The notes below the pieces were generated by a model that was given only the letters and a program-made list of their open reading frames with translations, was not told the DNA's origin and did not search any database. The position numbers and the translations under genes were made by a program. Shown piece by piece: positions 20,863 through 31,741 of a stretch of DNA of 45,098 nt; within the stretch, counting starts at the first letter, position 1, and each line of letters opens with the position of its first letter. The DNA comes from Elusimicrobia bacterium CG_4_9_14_3_um_filter_62_55 (GTDB lineage Bacteria; Elusimicrobiota; Elusimicrobia; UBA1565): contig PFUL01000056.1 in NCBI GenBank assembly GCA_002790095.1, positions 1 through 45,098 on the forward strand, read 5' to 3'.

Positions 20863-22781
20863 GCCAGCCCCGCCGCGCCGCCCGTGAATTCGGGGATGAC
20901 CTTCGCGACCGGCGCGTAGGTCTTTCCGAGGAACGCCGCGGTGCGCTTGGCGATGCCGTTCTCGTCCAGCTCAAGAGAGGCGTAAAGCTGTTCCATGGAT
21001 CCGTGCTGAACGAACTGATCCGCGATGCCGATGCGCAGCGTCTCCGTATTTAAGCGCATATCGGCGAGGGCTTCGAGAATCGCGGATCCGAACCCGCCGT
21101 CGAGCACATGGTCTTCGACCGTGATGATCCGCGGAGTCTTGGCGACGATCTGCTCGAGCAGCGCCCGGTCGAGGGGCTTCACCCAGCGCATGTTTACGAC
21201 GCCGACGGAGATCCCGATTCCCTTGAGCGCTTCAGCCGCTCGGATCGACGGCCAAACGCGGTTGCCGATCGCGAGAATCGTCGCGTCCGACCCGTCGCGC
21301 ATCCGGACGCCTTTGCCGATCGGAAGCGTGTGCATGACGCTGTCCATCTTGACGCCTTCGCCCTCGCCGCGAGGATAGCGCAGCGAGACCGGAGCGTTCA
21401 TTGCGAGGGCGGTTTTCAGCATGTGCTGAAGTTCGTTCTCATCGGCCGGAGCCATGACGTTCATGTTGGGGATTTGGCGCAGCATGGCGTAGTCGAACGT
21501 ACCGTGATGGGTCGGCCCGTCGTTTCCGACGAGACCGCCGCGGTCGATGGCGAAGACGACCGGCAGCTTCTGCAGACAGACATCGTGCTCGATCTGGTCG
21601 TAGGCGCGCTGCAGGAAGGTGGAGTACACCGCGACGACCGGTCGGAATCCCTCACAGGCCTGCCCCGCCCCGAAGGTCACCGAGTGCTGTTCGGCGAGTC
21701 CGACGTCGTAGAAGCGTTTCGGGAAGCGGTCGCGGAAGGCGTCCGTGCCCGTGCCCTCCGGCATGGCCGCGGTGATTGCCGTAATCCGCGGGTCTTCTTC
21801 CGCGAGTTTCACCAACGCCTTCGCGAACACCTTCGTGTAGGTCGGGAGGGCCGGTTTGTTCGATTTTTTCATTTGGCCGGTTTTGACGTCGAATTTCCCC
21901 GGCCCGTGCCAGGTCAACGGATCCTTTTCGGCCAGATCGTAGCCCTTTCCTTTTTTCGTGACGCAATGTACCAGAATCGGGCCCCTCATTTCCTTGATAT
22001 GTTGGAAGACCTTGATCAACTGATGCGTGTCGTGTCCATCGATGGGCCCGAAGTAGGAAAATCCCATCTCTTCGAAGAGCATCCCGGGAAACAGCAGCAC
22101 CTTTGCACGCTTCGCCACCCGCAGAACCACGGCTCCCCAAAGCTTGAAGCGGGCGAGGAACTTCTCGATTTCTTTCTGCGCGTTTCGGATTCGACCCAGC
22201 GTCAGAAGGCGGGTCAGAAAGGCGCTCATCGCTCCGACCTTCTGGGAGATGAACATCTGGTTGTCGTTGAGGATGACGATGAGGTCGCTTTGCACCTGTC
22301 CCGCGTTCTGAAGCCCCTCGTACGATTCGCCGCCCGTGATGCAGCCGTCGGATACGATCGCGACGACCTTGTTTTTCTCGCCCTTAAGATCGCGCGCCGC
22401 GGCCATGCCGAGCGCGGCCGATATTGCGGTGGAAGCATGACCGGCGCCGAAGCAGTCGTACTCGCTTTCAGAGCGCTTCAAGAACCCGGAAATTCCGTCG
22501 AACTGTCGGATCCGTTTGAGCTCTTCGCGTCGGCCGGTCAGAATCTTATGGCCGTAGGTTTGATGTCCGGTGTCCCAGATCAGGCGGTCGCGTGGAGTAT
22601 CAAAAACATAGTGGAGCGAGGTGGTGATCTCGGCGCTTCCAAGACTCGACCCTAGATGGCCTCCGATTTTGGAAACGCAGTCCAAAATCCACTTTCGGAT
22701 TTCCTGCGAGACCTGGGGAATCTTGTCTTCCGGCAGCGCGCGGAGATCCTTCGGGTCGTTGATTTTCGGCAAAAGTTCCAT
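20859..22781 (-). CDS. dxs: 1-deoxy-D-xylulose-5-phosphate synthase
   Basis: 640 residues from the ATG at 22781 with GAGAGGAAC just upstream; a longer in-frame form to 22844 would lie within the leader. DXS makes DXP from pyruvate and glyceraldehyde-3-phosphate with ThDP. Motifs: GGHLGSSLGSAEITTSLHYVF, DTGHQTYGHKILTGR, ThDP motif VSDGCITGGESYEGLQNAG ending in NDNQMFIS (the usual GDG reads SDG here), FFEEMGFSYFGPIDGHD-type sequence and the transketolase domain with DVGLAEQHSVTFGAG and VVAVYSTFLQRAYDQ. Extended -10 TGCTATAAT at 22865-22857 gives a leader of about 70 nt. Confidence 0.96.
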   Translation of the reverse strand: MELLPKINDPKDLRALPEDKIPQVSQEIRKWILDCVSKIGGHLGSSLGSAEITTSLHYVFDTPRDRLIWDTGHQTYGHKILTGRREELKRIRQFDGISGFLKRSESEYDCFGAGHASTAISAALGMAAARDLKGEKNKVVAIVSDGCITGGESYEGLQNAGQVQSDLIVILNDNQMFISQKVGAMSAFLTRLLTLGRIRNAQKEIEKFLARFKLWGAVVLRVAKRAKVLLFPGMLFEEMGFSYFGPIDGHDTHQLIKVFQHIKEMRGPILVHCVTKKGKGYDLAEKDPLTWHGPGKFDVKTGQMKKSNKPALPTYTKVFAKALVKLAEEDPRITAITAAMPEGTGTDAFRDRFPKRFYDVGLAEQHSVTFGAGQACEGFRPVVAVYSTFLQRAYDQIEHDVCLQKLPVVFAIDRGGLVGNDGPTHHGTFDYAMLRQIPNMNVMAPADENELQHMLKTALAMNAPVSLRYPRGEGEGVKMDSVMHTLPIGKGVRMRDGSDATILAIGNRVWPSIRAAEALKGIGISVGVVNMRWVKPLDRALLEQIVAKTPRIITVEDHVLDGGFGSAILEALADMRLNTETLRIGIADQFVQHGSMEQLYASLELDENGIAKRTAAFLGKTYAPVAKVIPEFTGGAAGLA

Positions 22782-22856
22782 GAGTTCCTCTCTAAGTCCG
22801 GCGTTCCCTTGGGGGGGCTCGGGACGGACTATGTCCGACACCAAATGTTAATGGAC

Positions 22857-22865
22857 ATTATAGCA
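22857..22865 (-). promoter_or_regulatory. extended -10 promoter of dxs-ispH
   Basis: Minus strand TGCTATAAT, an extended -10 with perfect TATAAT, stands in the 124-bp gap between ispA and dxs. Transcription would start near 22850, about 70 nt before the dxs ATG. It makes dxs-ispH separable from the hopanoid operon upstream. Confidence 0.6.
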
Positions 22866-22905
22866 CCGTTCGAGTCCTTCCGGACGCGCGTTTGGGCCTC
22901 TCTCT

Positions 22906-23853
22906 CTATCGATCCCGTTCCAGGACGAAATCGGCCAGCCAATGGAGGGGCTCCGCGCGGTTTCCGAAGGGTTTCAGGCAGGCGTGCGCCTTCGCCGTCC
23001 ACCGGCGGGCTAGGGTCCGGGAACCGTCCAGCCCGTAAAGGCGAGGGTAGGTTAGTTTATCGTTGTCGAGGTCGGATCCCCGCTTCCCCAATTTGCTCTT
23101 GTCGCCGACCCGGTCGAGAATGTCATCGACGATCTGAAACGCGAGTCCGATCGAGCGCCCGTACTCCCGCAGCGAGCACCGCTCGGCCGGGGCGGCGCCC
23201 GCGAGCACCGCGCCGGCCTCGAGACTCGCCGTAATCAATGCGGCCGTTTTGTGCGTATGGATGTACTCCAAAGCCTTCTTGGCCCTGGCGCCGGCCCCGT
23301 CGCTCATGAGGCGCTTCCCGTCTCCCTCGGCTTCCAGATCGGCCGCCTGGCCGCCGACCATCCCTCTCGCACCCGACCCGGCCGCGATGACGCGCACGAG
23401 CTCTGCCGCATTCGAGCCGGAAAGCTTCAAATCCGCCGCATTTTCGGCCGCCAATTCGAAGGCCATGGTCAGGAGTCCGTCTCCGGCGAGTATCGCGAGG
23501 GCCTCCCCGAATACCTTGTGATTGGTCGGTTTCCCGCGCCTCAGATCGTCGTCGTCCATCGCGGGGAGATCATCGTGAATCAAAGAGTAGGTGTGAATCA
23601 TTTCGAGGGCGCAGGCGGTTTTCATCACCTTCATCCCATCGAGCCCGCGGCATTCCGCGGCGGCCATCACCAGAACCGGGCGGAGGCGCTTGCCGCCGGC
23701 CATCAAAGAGTAACGCATCGACTTCTTCATCGATTCCGGCATCGGAGAGAGAAAGGGAATCGCCGCGCGTCCCCGCCGCTGTACGAGCCGCAGCAGGGCC
23801 TTTTCGACCGAAGTCCCTCGGGATTTAAGATACGCCTCAAGCTTCTTCTGCAT
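22906..23853 (-). CDS. ispA: farnesyl diphosphate synthase (short-chain polyprenyl synthase)
   Basis: 315 residues from the ATG at 23853; longer frame overlaps hpnG. MAGGKRLRPVLVMAAAE, then first Asp-rich motif LIHDDLPAMDDDDLRRGKPTNHK, then GGQAADL, KTAALI, and second Asp-rich motif FQIVDDILD with the KRGSDLDNDKLTYP loop. The two-residue insertion in DDLPAMDDD and the TYS stretch five residues before it match E. coli IspA, a type II FPP synthase making C15. FPP is the precursor of squalene, in keeping with the hopanoid genes upstream. It overlaps hpnG by 17 bp. Confidence 0.92.
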   Translation of the reverse strand: MQKKLEAYLKSRGTSVEKALLRLVQRRGRAAIPFLSPMPESMKKSMRYSLMAGGKRLRPVLVMAAAECRGLDGMKVMKTACALEMIHTYSLIHDDLPAMDDDDLRRGKPTNHKVFGEALAILAGDGLLTMAFELAAENAADLKLSGSNAAELVRVIAAGSGARGMVGGQAADLEAEGDGKRLMSDGAGARAKKALEYIHTHKTAALITASLEAGAVLAGAAPAERCSLREYGRSIGLAFQIVDDILDRVGDKSKLGKRGSDLDNDKLTYPRLYGLDGSRTLARRWTAKAHACLKPFGNRAEPLHWLADFVLERDR

Positions 23854-24487
23854 GGGATCTCTCAAGAAAAGATGGAATTCGAGGCGCGTAGGCCTCGAGA
23901 AAGCGTACCAAAACGGCGATCGCCCGTCTTTGACGCAATCCGAGGCCGATGAGAAAGGGAATCTCGGCGGGTCGGGAAAAGGCGTAGCGTACTCCCGCGG
24001 CCAAGGAGTCGCCCTTGGGGAGCCCCCGGGGAAGGCGGTCGTCCAGCCCATCGAGAATCACTCGGACTCCGAGTGGAGTCACTCCCCGGGACCTCGCCCA
24101 GTCGCGTACAGCGGCGGTTTCCATGTCGACGGCCGCGGCCCGGACTTGCGCGGCGAGACGGCGCTTATCGTCAGGAGACTCCAAAACGCGGTCGACGCTC
24201 TGAATCCGTCCCATGTGCAAAGGGATTCCGAGTTCCTCGGCGGTTTCCCGCGCGCCCTGAGCGAGGGCGACCGGCGACTCGAGAGGGTCGAAGAGGATGT
24301 CCCCGCAGAAAATACCGGGCTGCAGAGCCCCCGCGAAACCCGAGCTGACGACCACGCTCGCGCGGCCCCGCCAGGCGTCGAGCGCCTCGCGGGCTTTCGC
24401 GGGGCCGATGCCGGTTTCCAAAACTTCCAGCCCGGTCTTTTCAAGCGGTCTTCGCTCCCACGGCGTCGCCGCCGTCAGCAAAATCAT
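23837..24487 (-). CDS. hpnG: adenosylhopane nucleosidase / phosphorylase-family protein
   Basis: 216 residues from the ATG at 24487, which overlaps the hpnA stop as ATGA. Phosphorylase superfamily: ILLTAATPWERRPLEK at the N-terminus, SSGFAGALQPGIFCGDILF (the SSGFAGAL-P motif), AAVDMETAAVRDWARSRGV (substrate purine-binding motif with M-E-T) and LGVRVILDGLDDRLP. HpnG removes adenine from adenosylhopane to give ribosylhopane. Position next to hpnH and hpnA is the usual hopanoid context. Confidence 0.88.
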   Translation of the reverse strand: MILLTAATPWERRPLEKTGLEVLETGIGPAKAREALDAWRGRASVVVSSGFAGALQPGIFCGDILFDPLESPVALAQGARETAEELGIPLHMGRIQSVDRVLESPDDKRRLAAQVRAAAVDMETAAVRDWARSRGVTPLGVRVILDGLDDRLPRGLPKGDSLAAGVRYAFSRPAEIPFLIGLGLRQRRAIAVLVRFLEAYAPRIPSFLERSHAEEA

Positions 24488-25521
24488 CGCTCGGACTCCT
24501 CGCTGAGGCGCGGGAATTGGGGGGGGCGGGGGGCGTAGCCGTTGGCGCAGAACCAATTGACGGCCGCGGCCAACGCCTCGCGCGCCGGACGCGGGCTGAA
24601 CCCGAGTTCCCTGCGGGCTTTCGACGCGTCATAGTACATCCGGCAGCGCGCCATCCGCACGGCGTCGAGCGGCGCCACGGGAGTTCCGCCGAACATCGAA
24701 AGACGGGCGGAATCGACCGCTCCAACCAGCCATGCGACGGCATAAGGCGTTTTAAACCGGGGCGCGCGAAGGCCGGTGAGGAAGGCTAATCCGTCGAGGA
24801 TCGCCTTGAGCGTCATGTTCTCGCCGCCGAGGATGTAGCGCTCGCCGACTCTTCCCTTCTTCGCCGCGAGCCAGTGCCCGCTCGCGACATCACGAACATC
24901 CACCACGTTGAGTCCGGTGTCGATGTAGGAGGGCATTTTCCGGTTCAAAAAATCGACCACGATTTTCCCGGTAGGCGTGGGTTTGATGTCTCGGGGGCCG
25001 ATCGGGGCCGTCGGATTCACCACGACGACCGGCAGGCCTTCGGCGGCCAGCGCCAGCGCCGCCTGTTCGGCGCGCCATTTCGATTTTTTGTAGACCCCGA
25101 CGATCGCGGCGTCGTCGGCGTAGGCGTCCGTCTCCGTGGACGAGCCGTCGGCCGAGGGGGGCTTGATCGCCGCGACGCTGGAACAGTGGACGATGCGTTC
25201 GGCGCCGGCGGCGGCGGCGGCGCGCAGCACGTTCACCGATCCGTCCACATTGGTCCGGTACATTTCCCGCGCGTCCGGAACCCAAATCCGGTAGTCCGCG
25301 GCGGCGTGGAACGCGTACCGGACCCCCTCGCATCCGCGCGCGAGCGAGGCGCGGTCGAGAAGGTCTCCCTCGATCAGCTCTACGGAAAGGCCCTTCAGAT
25401 TCGAGTGGTCCGAGCCCGGACGCGCAAGGCAGCGCACGCGTAGGCCCTCGTCGAGCAGAAGCCGTACGAGGCTTGCGCCGACGAATCCCGTTCCGCCCGT
25501 GACGAAGGCGAGATCCGACAC
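24484..25521 (-). CDS. hpnA: hopanoid-associated sugar epimerase
   Basis: 345 residues, short-chain dehydrogenase/epimerase fold. FVTGGTGFVGASLVRLLL is the NAD-binding GxxGxxG, GVRYAFHAAADYRIWVPD and YKKSKWRAEQAAL (catalytic Y-x3-K) follow; NPTAPIGPRDIKPTPTGKIVVDFL and NVVDVRDVASGHWLA are typical of HpnA. HpnA acts on the side-chain sugar-derived precursor in extended hopanoids, although its exact step is less certain than those of HpnH and HpnG. Follows hpnH by 7 bp. Confidence 0.87.
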   Translation of the reverse strand: MSDLAFVTGGTGFVGASLVRLLLDEGLRVRCLARPGSDHSNLKGLSVELIEGDLLDRASLARGCEGVRYAFHAAADYRIWVPDAREMYRTNVDGSVNVLRAAAAAGAERIVHCSSVAAIKPPSADGSSTETDAYADDAAIVGVYKKSKWRAEQAALALAAEGLPVVVVNPTAPIGPRDIKPTPTGKIVVDFLNRKMPSYIDTGLNVVDVRDVASGHWLAAKKGRVGERYILGGENMTLKAILDGLAFLTGLRAPRFKTPYAVAWLVGAVDSARLSMFGGTPVAPLDAVRMARCRMYYDASKARRELGFSPRPAREALAAAVNWFCANGYAPRPPQFPRLSEESER

Positions 25522-25528
25522 GCCGTCT

Positions 25529-26644
25529 TTAGGAGGCGACCGTTTCGCGCGCGGGTTCGCTGATCGGGAATTCCGCCGGAATCACCGGCTTTCCGTCTCG
25601 AGCGTAGGCCGACGCGGGACGCCGCTTGGCGACCGAGGCGATATCTTTGACGAGTTCGACGAACTTGCCGACGCTCGAGAAGGCTTCCTCGACCGAAGAC
25701 GGCTCGTAGCCGCAGTGCGTCATGCAGTTCGTGCACTTAGGATTTCCCGATTTCTGACCGTAGTGCGCCCAGTCGGTCGAGTCGAGCAGTTCCTGGTAGG
25801 TCTTCGCGTAGCCCGCGTCGTCCATCAGGTAGCAGGGCTTCTGCCATCCAAAGATGTTGCGCAGGGGGTTCCCCCAAGGCGTGCAGTCGTACTCGCGCTT
25901 GCCTTCGAGGAAATCGAGGTAGAACGGGCTGTGATTGAACTCCCAGCCCATCGTGCGCCAATCCTTCAGGGTCTCGCGGAACCAGTTCTTCGTTTGCTCG
26001 CGCTGGAGGAAGAGCTGCTGCTTGGGAGCCTTCTCGTACGCGTAGCCGGGGGAGATCATCATCCCGTCGACTCCCAATTCCATCGCCCCATCGAAGAATC
26101 GGCGGAATTCCTCGGAGCTCTTACCCTGAAAAATCGTCGTGTTCGTCATCACGTTGAACCCGAGCGACTTCGCCTTGCGGATGGCGGATACGGCGGTCCG
26201 GAAGACGCCGTCGCGGCATACCGCGGCGTCGTGCGTCTTTTCGAGCCCGTCGAGATGAATCGAGAAGATGAACCGGCTCGAGGGCTTCAGTTTGTGGATG
26301 TTCTTTTCCAGCAGAATGGCGTTCGTGCAGAAATAGATGTATTTGCCGCGGGCGACCAGCCCTTCGACGATTTCCTGAATCTGCGGGTGGGCGAACGGTT
26401 CCCCGCCGGCGATCGAAACGATCGGCGCGCCGCATTCTTCGGCCGCGTCGAAGCATTCCTGGGGCGTCATGCGCTTCTTGAGGATGTCGGTCGGGTATTG
26501 GATTTTCCCGCACCCGCCGCATTCGAGGTTGCAGGCGAACAAGGGCTCGAGCATCATGACGAGCGGATAGCGCTTGTTTCCCTTCAGCTTCTGCGTGAGG
26601 ATGTATTTAAAAACCGACAACTGCATTCCCAAGGGTGAGGCCAT
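25529..26644 (-). CDS. hpnH: adenosyl-hopene transferase, radical SAM
   Basis: 371 residues. Radical SAM cluster motif C38-x3-C42-x2-C45 (LFACNLECGGCGK). SIAGGEPFAHPQIQEIV is the GGE SAM-binding strand. PQQLFLQREQTKNWFRETLKDW and DCTPWGNPLRNIFGWQKPCYLM with C-terminal CTNCMTHCGYE are typical of HpnH. HpnH joins the 5'-deoxyadenosyl group to diploptene, starting extended hopanoids. GGAGAAA upstream of the ATG; 22 bp after shc. N-terminal VFKYILTQKLKGNKRYPLVMMLEP is the conserved HpnH leader. Confidence 0.95.
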   Translation of the reverse strand: MASPLGMQLSVFKYILTQKLKGNKRYPLVMMLEPLFACNLECGGCGKIQYPTDILKKRMTPQECFDAAEECGAPIVSIAGGEPFAHPQIQEIVEGLVARGKYIYFCTNAILLEKNIHKLKPSSRFIFSIHLDGLEKTHDAAVCRDGVFRTAVSAIRKAKSLGFNVMTNTTIFQGKSSEEFRRFFDGAMELGVDGMMISPGYAYEKAPKQQLFLQREQTKNWFRETLKDWRTMGWEFNHSPFYLDFLEGKREYDCTPWGNPLRNIFGWQKPCYLMDDAGYAKTYQELLDSTDWAHYGQKSGNPKCTNCMTHCGYEPSSVEEAFSSVGKFVELVKDIASVAKRRPASAYARDGKPVIPAEFPISEPARETVAS

Positions 26645-26666
26645 GTCTATTTTCTCCGTTGTTTCA

Positions 26667-28709
<2,043 letters not shown>

Positions 28710-28729
28710 AGATCGGTCGTACTCCAAAG

Positions 28730-29932
28730 ATGCGGCATCGGCAACTAAATAGTGCACGATTATACTCTATTCCGAGAGTTGTCTGCAATCACTTAAGTTC
28801 GACACTTTCGGGAGCGCTCTGCGTCCTGCTCGCGGCCGCGGCCGGATGCGGCCGAGAGTCCCGGGTCGTGCGCATCGCCGTCGCCATGCCGCTGACGGGT
28901 CCCACCGCCCCGACCGGGACGGGAGCGCTGCGCGCGATTGAACTGGCGGTGGCTGAGGCTCAGGGGACGGGGGCTTTCCCTTATAAACTCGAAGTCGTTC
29001 CCGTCGACGACCGGGGCGACGGGGAAACCGCGGTGAACGTCGCCAATCTCATCGTCTCCAAACCGGATGTCGTGGCGGTGATCGGGCATTTGCATTCCGA
29101 GACCGCCTTGCGCGCGGCGCCGGTGTACGCCCGAGCCGGACTTCCGCTTCTGGTTCCGGGGGCCACGAACCCGGACCTGACGCTGCGGCAGCTGTCGCCG
29201 GATTGGCCCGGTCCCCGCAATGTGTTCCGGCTCCTCCCCCATGACGGAATCCAAGGGAGAGCGCTCGCCGAGTTCGCCTTTAACACGCTGCGGCTTCGGC
29301 GCCTGGCCGTGATCCACGAAAAAACGCTTTACGGGGAAGGCTTAGCTCAGGAGGTCCGCGCGCGCTTCACATCCTTGGGCGGAGGGGTTCCGCTCTTCGA
29401 GGCGATCCAGCGCGGGTCCCAGGATTTTTCCGCCTGGCCCGCAAAATTAAAGAACGTCGACGGGGTCTTTTACGGCGGGATCTATGTAGAAGCCGGCCTA
29501 TTGCTGAAGCGCTTGCGCGATTTTGGATGGAAGGGACGGTTTTTGGCCGGGGACGGCGCGCGCGCTCCGGAGATTTTCGATGTCGCGGGTTCCGCCGTCG
29601 AGGGCGCCTATTTCAGCACGCCCGGGCTCCCGCCCGACGCCTTGCCCGACGCCCATCGGTTTCTCGAGGCCTACCGAAACCGTTATCCGGGGGAGGCGCT
29701 CGGCGTTTATGATCATTTCGCCTATGAGGCCGCCGAACTGCTTCTAGACGCGATCGCCCAAGTCGGTCCGGATCGAGCCAAGCTTCTGGACTCGATGCGC
29801 AGGACGGACCGCTACGGAATCCTGGGGCGCACGCGCTTCGACGCTAAAGGGGATGTTCGCGAGCGGCGAATTTCAATCTGGAAGGCGGACGCGGAGTCCC
29901 GCTCTTTCCTGCTGAGACTGGATCACCAATAG
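28730..29932 (+). CDS. ABC-type branched-chain amino-acid-like substrate-binding lipoprotein
   Basis: 400 residues as read from the ATG at 28730; true start uncertain. GALCVLLAAAAGC (residues about 28-40) is a lipoprotein signal with lipobox. The mature protein is a Peripla_BP_6/LivJ type: RIAVAMPLTGPTAPTGTGALRAIELAVAEA, VAVIGHLHSETALRAAPVYARAGLPLLVPGATNPDLT, LPHDGIQGRALAEF, LAVIHEKTLYGEGLAQEVRARF and FDVAGSAVEGAYFSTPGLPP. The family binds amino acids, amides or small aromatics; ligand is not inferable. No permease or ATPase genes are nearby, so it may act as an orphan binding or sensor protein. If the -10 TATACT at 28761 is the promoter, no standard in-frame start codon follows before the signal peptide; possible ATT start at 28769. 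Confidence 0.82.
   Translation: MRHRQLNSARLYSIPRVVCNHLSSTLSGALCVLLAAAAGCGRESRVVRIAVAMPLTGPTAPTGTGALRAIELAVAEAQGTGAFPYKLEVVPVDDRGDGETAVNVANLIVSKPDVVAVIGHLHSETALRAAPVYARAGLPLLVPGATNPDLTLRQLSPDWPGPRNVFRLLPHDGIQGRALAEFAFNTLRLRRLAVIHEKTLYGEGLAQEVRARFTSLGGGVPLFEAIQRGSQDFSAWPAKLKNVDGVFYGGIYVEAGLLLKRLRDFGWKGRFLAGDGARAPEIFDVAGSAVEGAYFSTPGLPPDALPDAHRFLEAYRNRYPGEALGVYDHFAYEAAELLLDAIAQVGPDRAKLLDSMRRTDRYGILGRTRFDAKGDVRERRISIWKADAESRSFLLRLDHQ
28759..28788 (-). promoter_or_regulatory. promoter of the hopanoid operon
   Basis: Minus strand TTGCAG, 18-nt spacer, perfect TATAAT (28764-28759), start near 28752 and about 43-nt leader to the shc ATG. On the plus strand the overlapping TATACT (28761-28766) could drive the binding-protein gene, another back-to-back -10 arrangement. 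Confidence 0.65.
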
Positions 29933-30375
29933 CGGCGGGCGCCGAGATAGCGTTTCTTCCAATACGGATTGCTCATGTCGCCGGCGCGAACGCCTTTTCC
30001 CGAGGTCGGGGCGTGAATAAATTTTCCGTGCCCCTGGTAGACCCCGACATGGGAAACGCTTCTCTTGACGGTGGCGAAGAACACGAGGTCTCCCGGCTGC
30101 AGGGCGTCGGCTTGTATCCGCCTCCCGCTTCTGTACTGCGTCCGCGTTGTGGGAGGAATCGGAATGCCCGCCTGCCGATGCGACCACCAAGCGAGTCCGG
30201 AGCAATCGAAGCCCCGGTCGGGGGAACGCCCTCCGAATCTGTACCGGACCCCCGATTGAGATCGCGCTTTCGCGGCGACGGCTGCTCCGCGGCCGCCCTC
30301 TCGCATCGGCGGCGCGGAACCAAAACAACCCGCGAAAAGAAGAATTGGGGCAACGAAGAGCAGCGGCCGTCTCAC
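29923..30375 (-). CDS. NlpC/P60 peptidoglycan endopeptidase lipoprotein
   Basis: 150 residues from the GTG at 30375. Lipoprotein signal RRPLLFVAPILLFAGC. NlpC/P60 domain (about 30-150): AKARSQSGVRYRFGGRSPDRGFDCSGLAWW with the catalytic Cys, PGDLVFFATVKRSVSHVGVYQGHGKFIHAPTSGKGV with the catalytic His and polar third residue, and NPYWKKRYLGARRYW at the end. It cleaves stem peptides of peptidoglycan (D-gamma-Glu-diamino acid bonds) from the periplasmic face. GTG chosen because it follows a -10 box by 6 nt; the longer frame lies in the promoter. Stop overlaps the convergent binding-protein gene by 10 bp. Confidence 0.9.
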   Translation of the reverse strand: MRRPLLFVAPILLFAGCFGSAPPMREGGRGAAVAAKARSQSGVRYRFGGRSPDRGFDCSGLAWWSHRQAGIPIPPTTRTQYRSGRRIQADALQPGDLVFFATVKRSVSHVGVYQGHGKFIHAPTSGKGVRAGDMSNPYWKKRYLGARRYW

Positions 30376-30381
30376 GGGAAA

Positions 30382-30410
30382 ATGATAGCCTTTCGGCCTA
30401 ACGACGCCAA
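30382..30410 (-). promoter_or_regulatory. promoter of the NlpC/P60 gene, leaderless
   Basis: Minus strand TTGGCG (30410-30405), 17-nt spacer, TATCAT (30387-30382), then 6 nt to the GTG at 30375. This fixes the start codon and implies a leaderless transcript. The divergent glycosidase-like gene begins at 30411, directly abutting the -35. Confidence 0.55.
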
Positions 30411-31739
30411 ATGAACCCGCCCTTGCGCGCTGCTTCCCCACGATGGCTTCCGCTCTGGATCACCGCGACGACGCTGACCCTTGGTCCGGCCGCTTTCGCG
30501 CAGTCGTTTCCCGGAACGTCCGTGAGTACGGCGCCGATCTCTGTCTCGACCTTCGCGGCTGCGGCCGAATCCGCGGCGCTTTCGACCGAGCCGACGGTCG
30601 CCGTCGAGTCCGTCTCCGTTTCAACGGAAGAAGTTTCGAACGAAGTCGCGCTGGAAGACGATCGAGAGGACGAAGCAGCCATTGTGGAGGCGCCCGTGAA
30701 AACGCCTCCGGCCGCCGAACTCGCGGCCCCGCCGGGATTTGAACCGATGCGCGGATTGCACCTGACCGCTTGGGTGGCGGGGACGGGGCGACTGCGCCGT
30801 CAGTTTCTGGAGAAGGCTTCGGGGACGGTGGTCAACGCGATCATCGTCCCTGTGAAGGAAATCGACGGACACGTCTACATCCCCGGCGTCGCGTCCGCGC
30901 GCGAATATGGGACGCAACGCCTGGCGATCCCGCGCCCCGAAGAATTGGTTTCCGATATCCATTCGGCAGGGATGAAGGCGGTCGCCCGGGTGGTCGTCTT
31001 CGAAGACAACCTGCTTGCGCGCCGCAAACCGGAGTGGGCGATCCAAGACGTAGACGGCGGGGTTTGGCAAAATCGCAAGCGATTGACCTGGGCAGACCCT
31101 TACCGTCGGGAAGTTTGGGACTATAATTTTGAAATCGCTCAGCGGGCGGCGGATGCCGGCTTCGACGAAATTCAGTTCGATTACATCCGCTATCCGTCGG
31201 ACGGGGAACTCGAACGCTGTCGCTACTCGAATCCGCACCACTCGAGTTCGACTGCGGTTTCCAATCTGCTGGATTTCCTGAAAGCGGCCCGCTCGCGCTT
31301 TCATTCCCAAGGGATCCCCGTCTCGACGGCGCTTTTCGGGTTGACGACGAGTGCCGATGACGATCTGGGCATCGGGCAGGACATCGACCTGATGGCGGCG
31401 CTCGTGGATGCCGTCAGCCCGATGATGTATCCGTCCCACTACGCGCGCGGAGCGTACGGATTAGGCCACCCGAACGCGCGTCCGTTCGAGGTGATCGACT
31501 ACGGCCTGCGCGACGCGACTCGCCGCCTCGGCGCGGACGCCTACAAACTGCGCCCCTACCTCCAGGATTTCTCTTTGGGGGTTCGTTACCGGGAGCACGA
31601 AGTTCGCGAGCAATTCCGCGCGCTCGAAGGCCGCGGAGTTCCCGGTTGGATTCTTTGGAACCCGCAGAATCGCTACACGTGGGACGCGCTGCGCGCCCCC
31701 GCCCCGCGCTCGAGAATCACCCCTCCTAAGGGGTTTTAA
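30411..31739 (+). CDS. putative glycoside hydrolase (DUF4015), secreted
   Basis: 442 residues. A signal peptide (WLPLWITATTLTLGPAAFAQ) is followed by a 75-residue Ser/Thr/Val/Glu-rich linker. The (beta/alpha)8 catalytic-type domain begins at about residue 110: MRGLHLTAWVAGTG, INAIIVPVKEIDGHVYIP-type, MKAVARVVVFEDNLLARRKPEWAI, WADPYRREVWDYNFEIAQRAADAGFDEIQFDYIRYPSDG, and DAVSPMMYPSHYARGAYG. This is the DUF4015 family, predicted GH13-like glycosidases with the acidic residues in FDEIQFDYIRYP as candidates for catalysis. Substrate unknown; probably acts on an extracellular or envelope polysaccharide. Confidence 0.85.
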   Translation: MNPPLRAASPRWLPLWITATTLTLGPAAFAQSFPGTSVSTAPISVSTFAAAAESAALSTEPTVAVESVSVSTEEVSNEVALEDDREDEAAIVEAPVKTPPAAELAAPPGFEPMRGLHLTAWVAGTGRLRRQFLEKASGTVVNAIIVPVKEIDGHVYIPGVASAREYGTQRLAIPRPEELVSDIHSAGMKAVARVVVFEDNLLARRKPEWAIQDVDGGVWQNRKRLTWADPYRREVWDYNFEIAQRAADAGFDEIQFDYIRYPSDGELERCRYSNPHHSSSTAVSNLLDFLKAARSRFHSQGIPVSTALFGLTTSADDDLGIGQDIDLMAALVDAVSPMMYPSHYARGAYGLGHPNARPFEVIDYGLRDATRRLGADAYKLRPYLQDFSLGVRYREHEVREQFRALEGRGVPGWILWNPQNRYTWDALRAPAPRSRITPPKGF

Positions 31740-31741
31740 GA

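Noticed and set aside
21108-22655. 515-residue plus-strand frame opposite dxs
   Set aside because: Antisense to dxs, low-complexity; no ribosome-binding site or family motif.
20859-22781. SDG for GDG in the ThDP motif as a sign of inactive Dxs
   Set aside because: The rest of the motif, the transketolase domain and the catalytic region are intact; one Gly to Ser change is not enough to claim loss.
28710-28757. GTG start giving a 696-residue Shc
   Set aside because: Lies one base from the -10 box, so it would not be transcribed; added residues do not resemble Shc.
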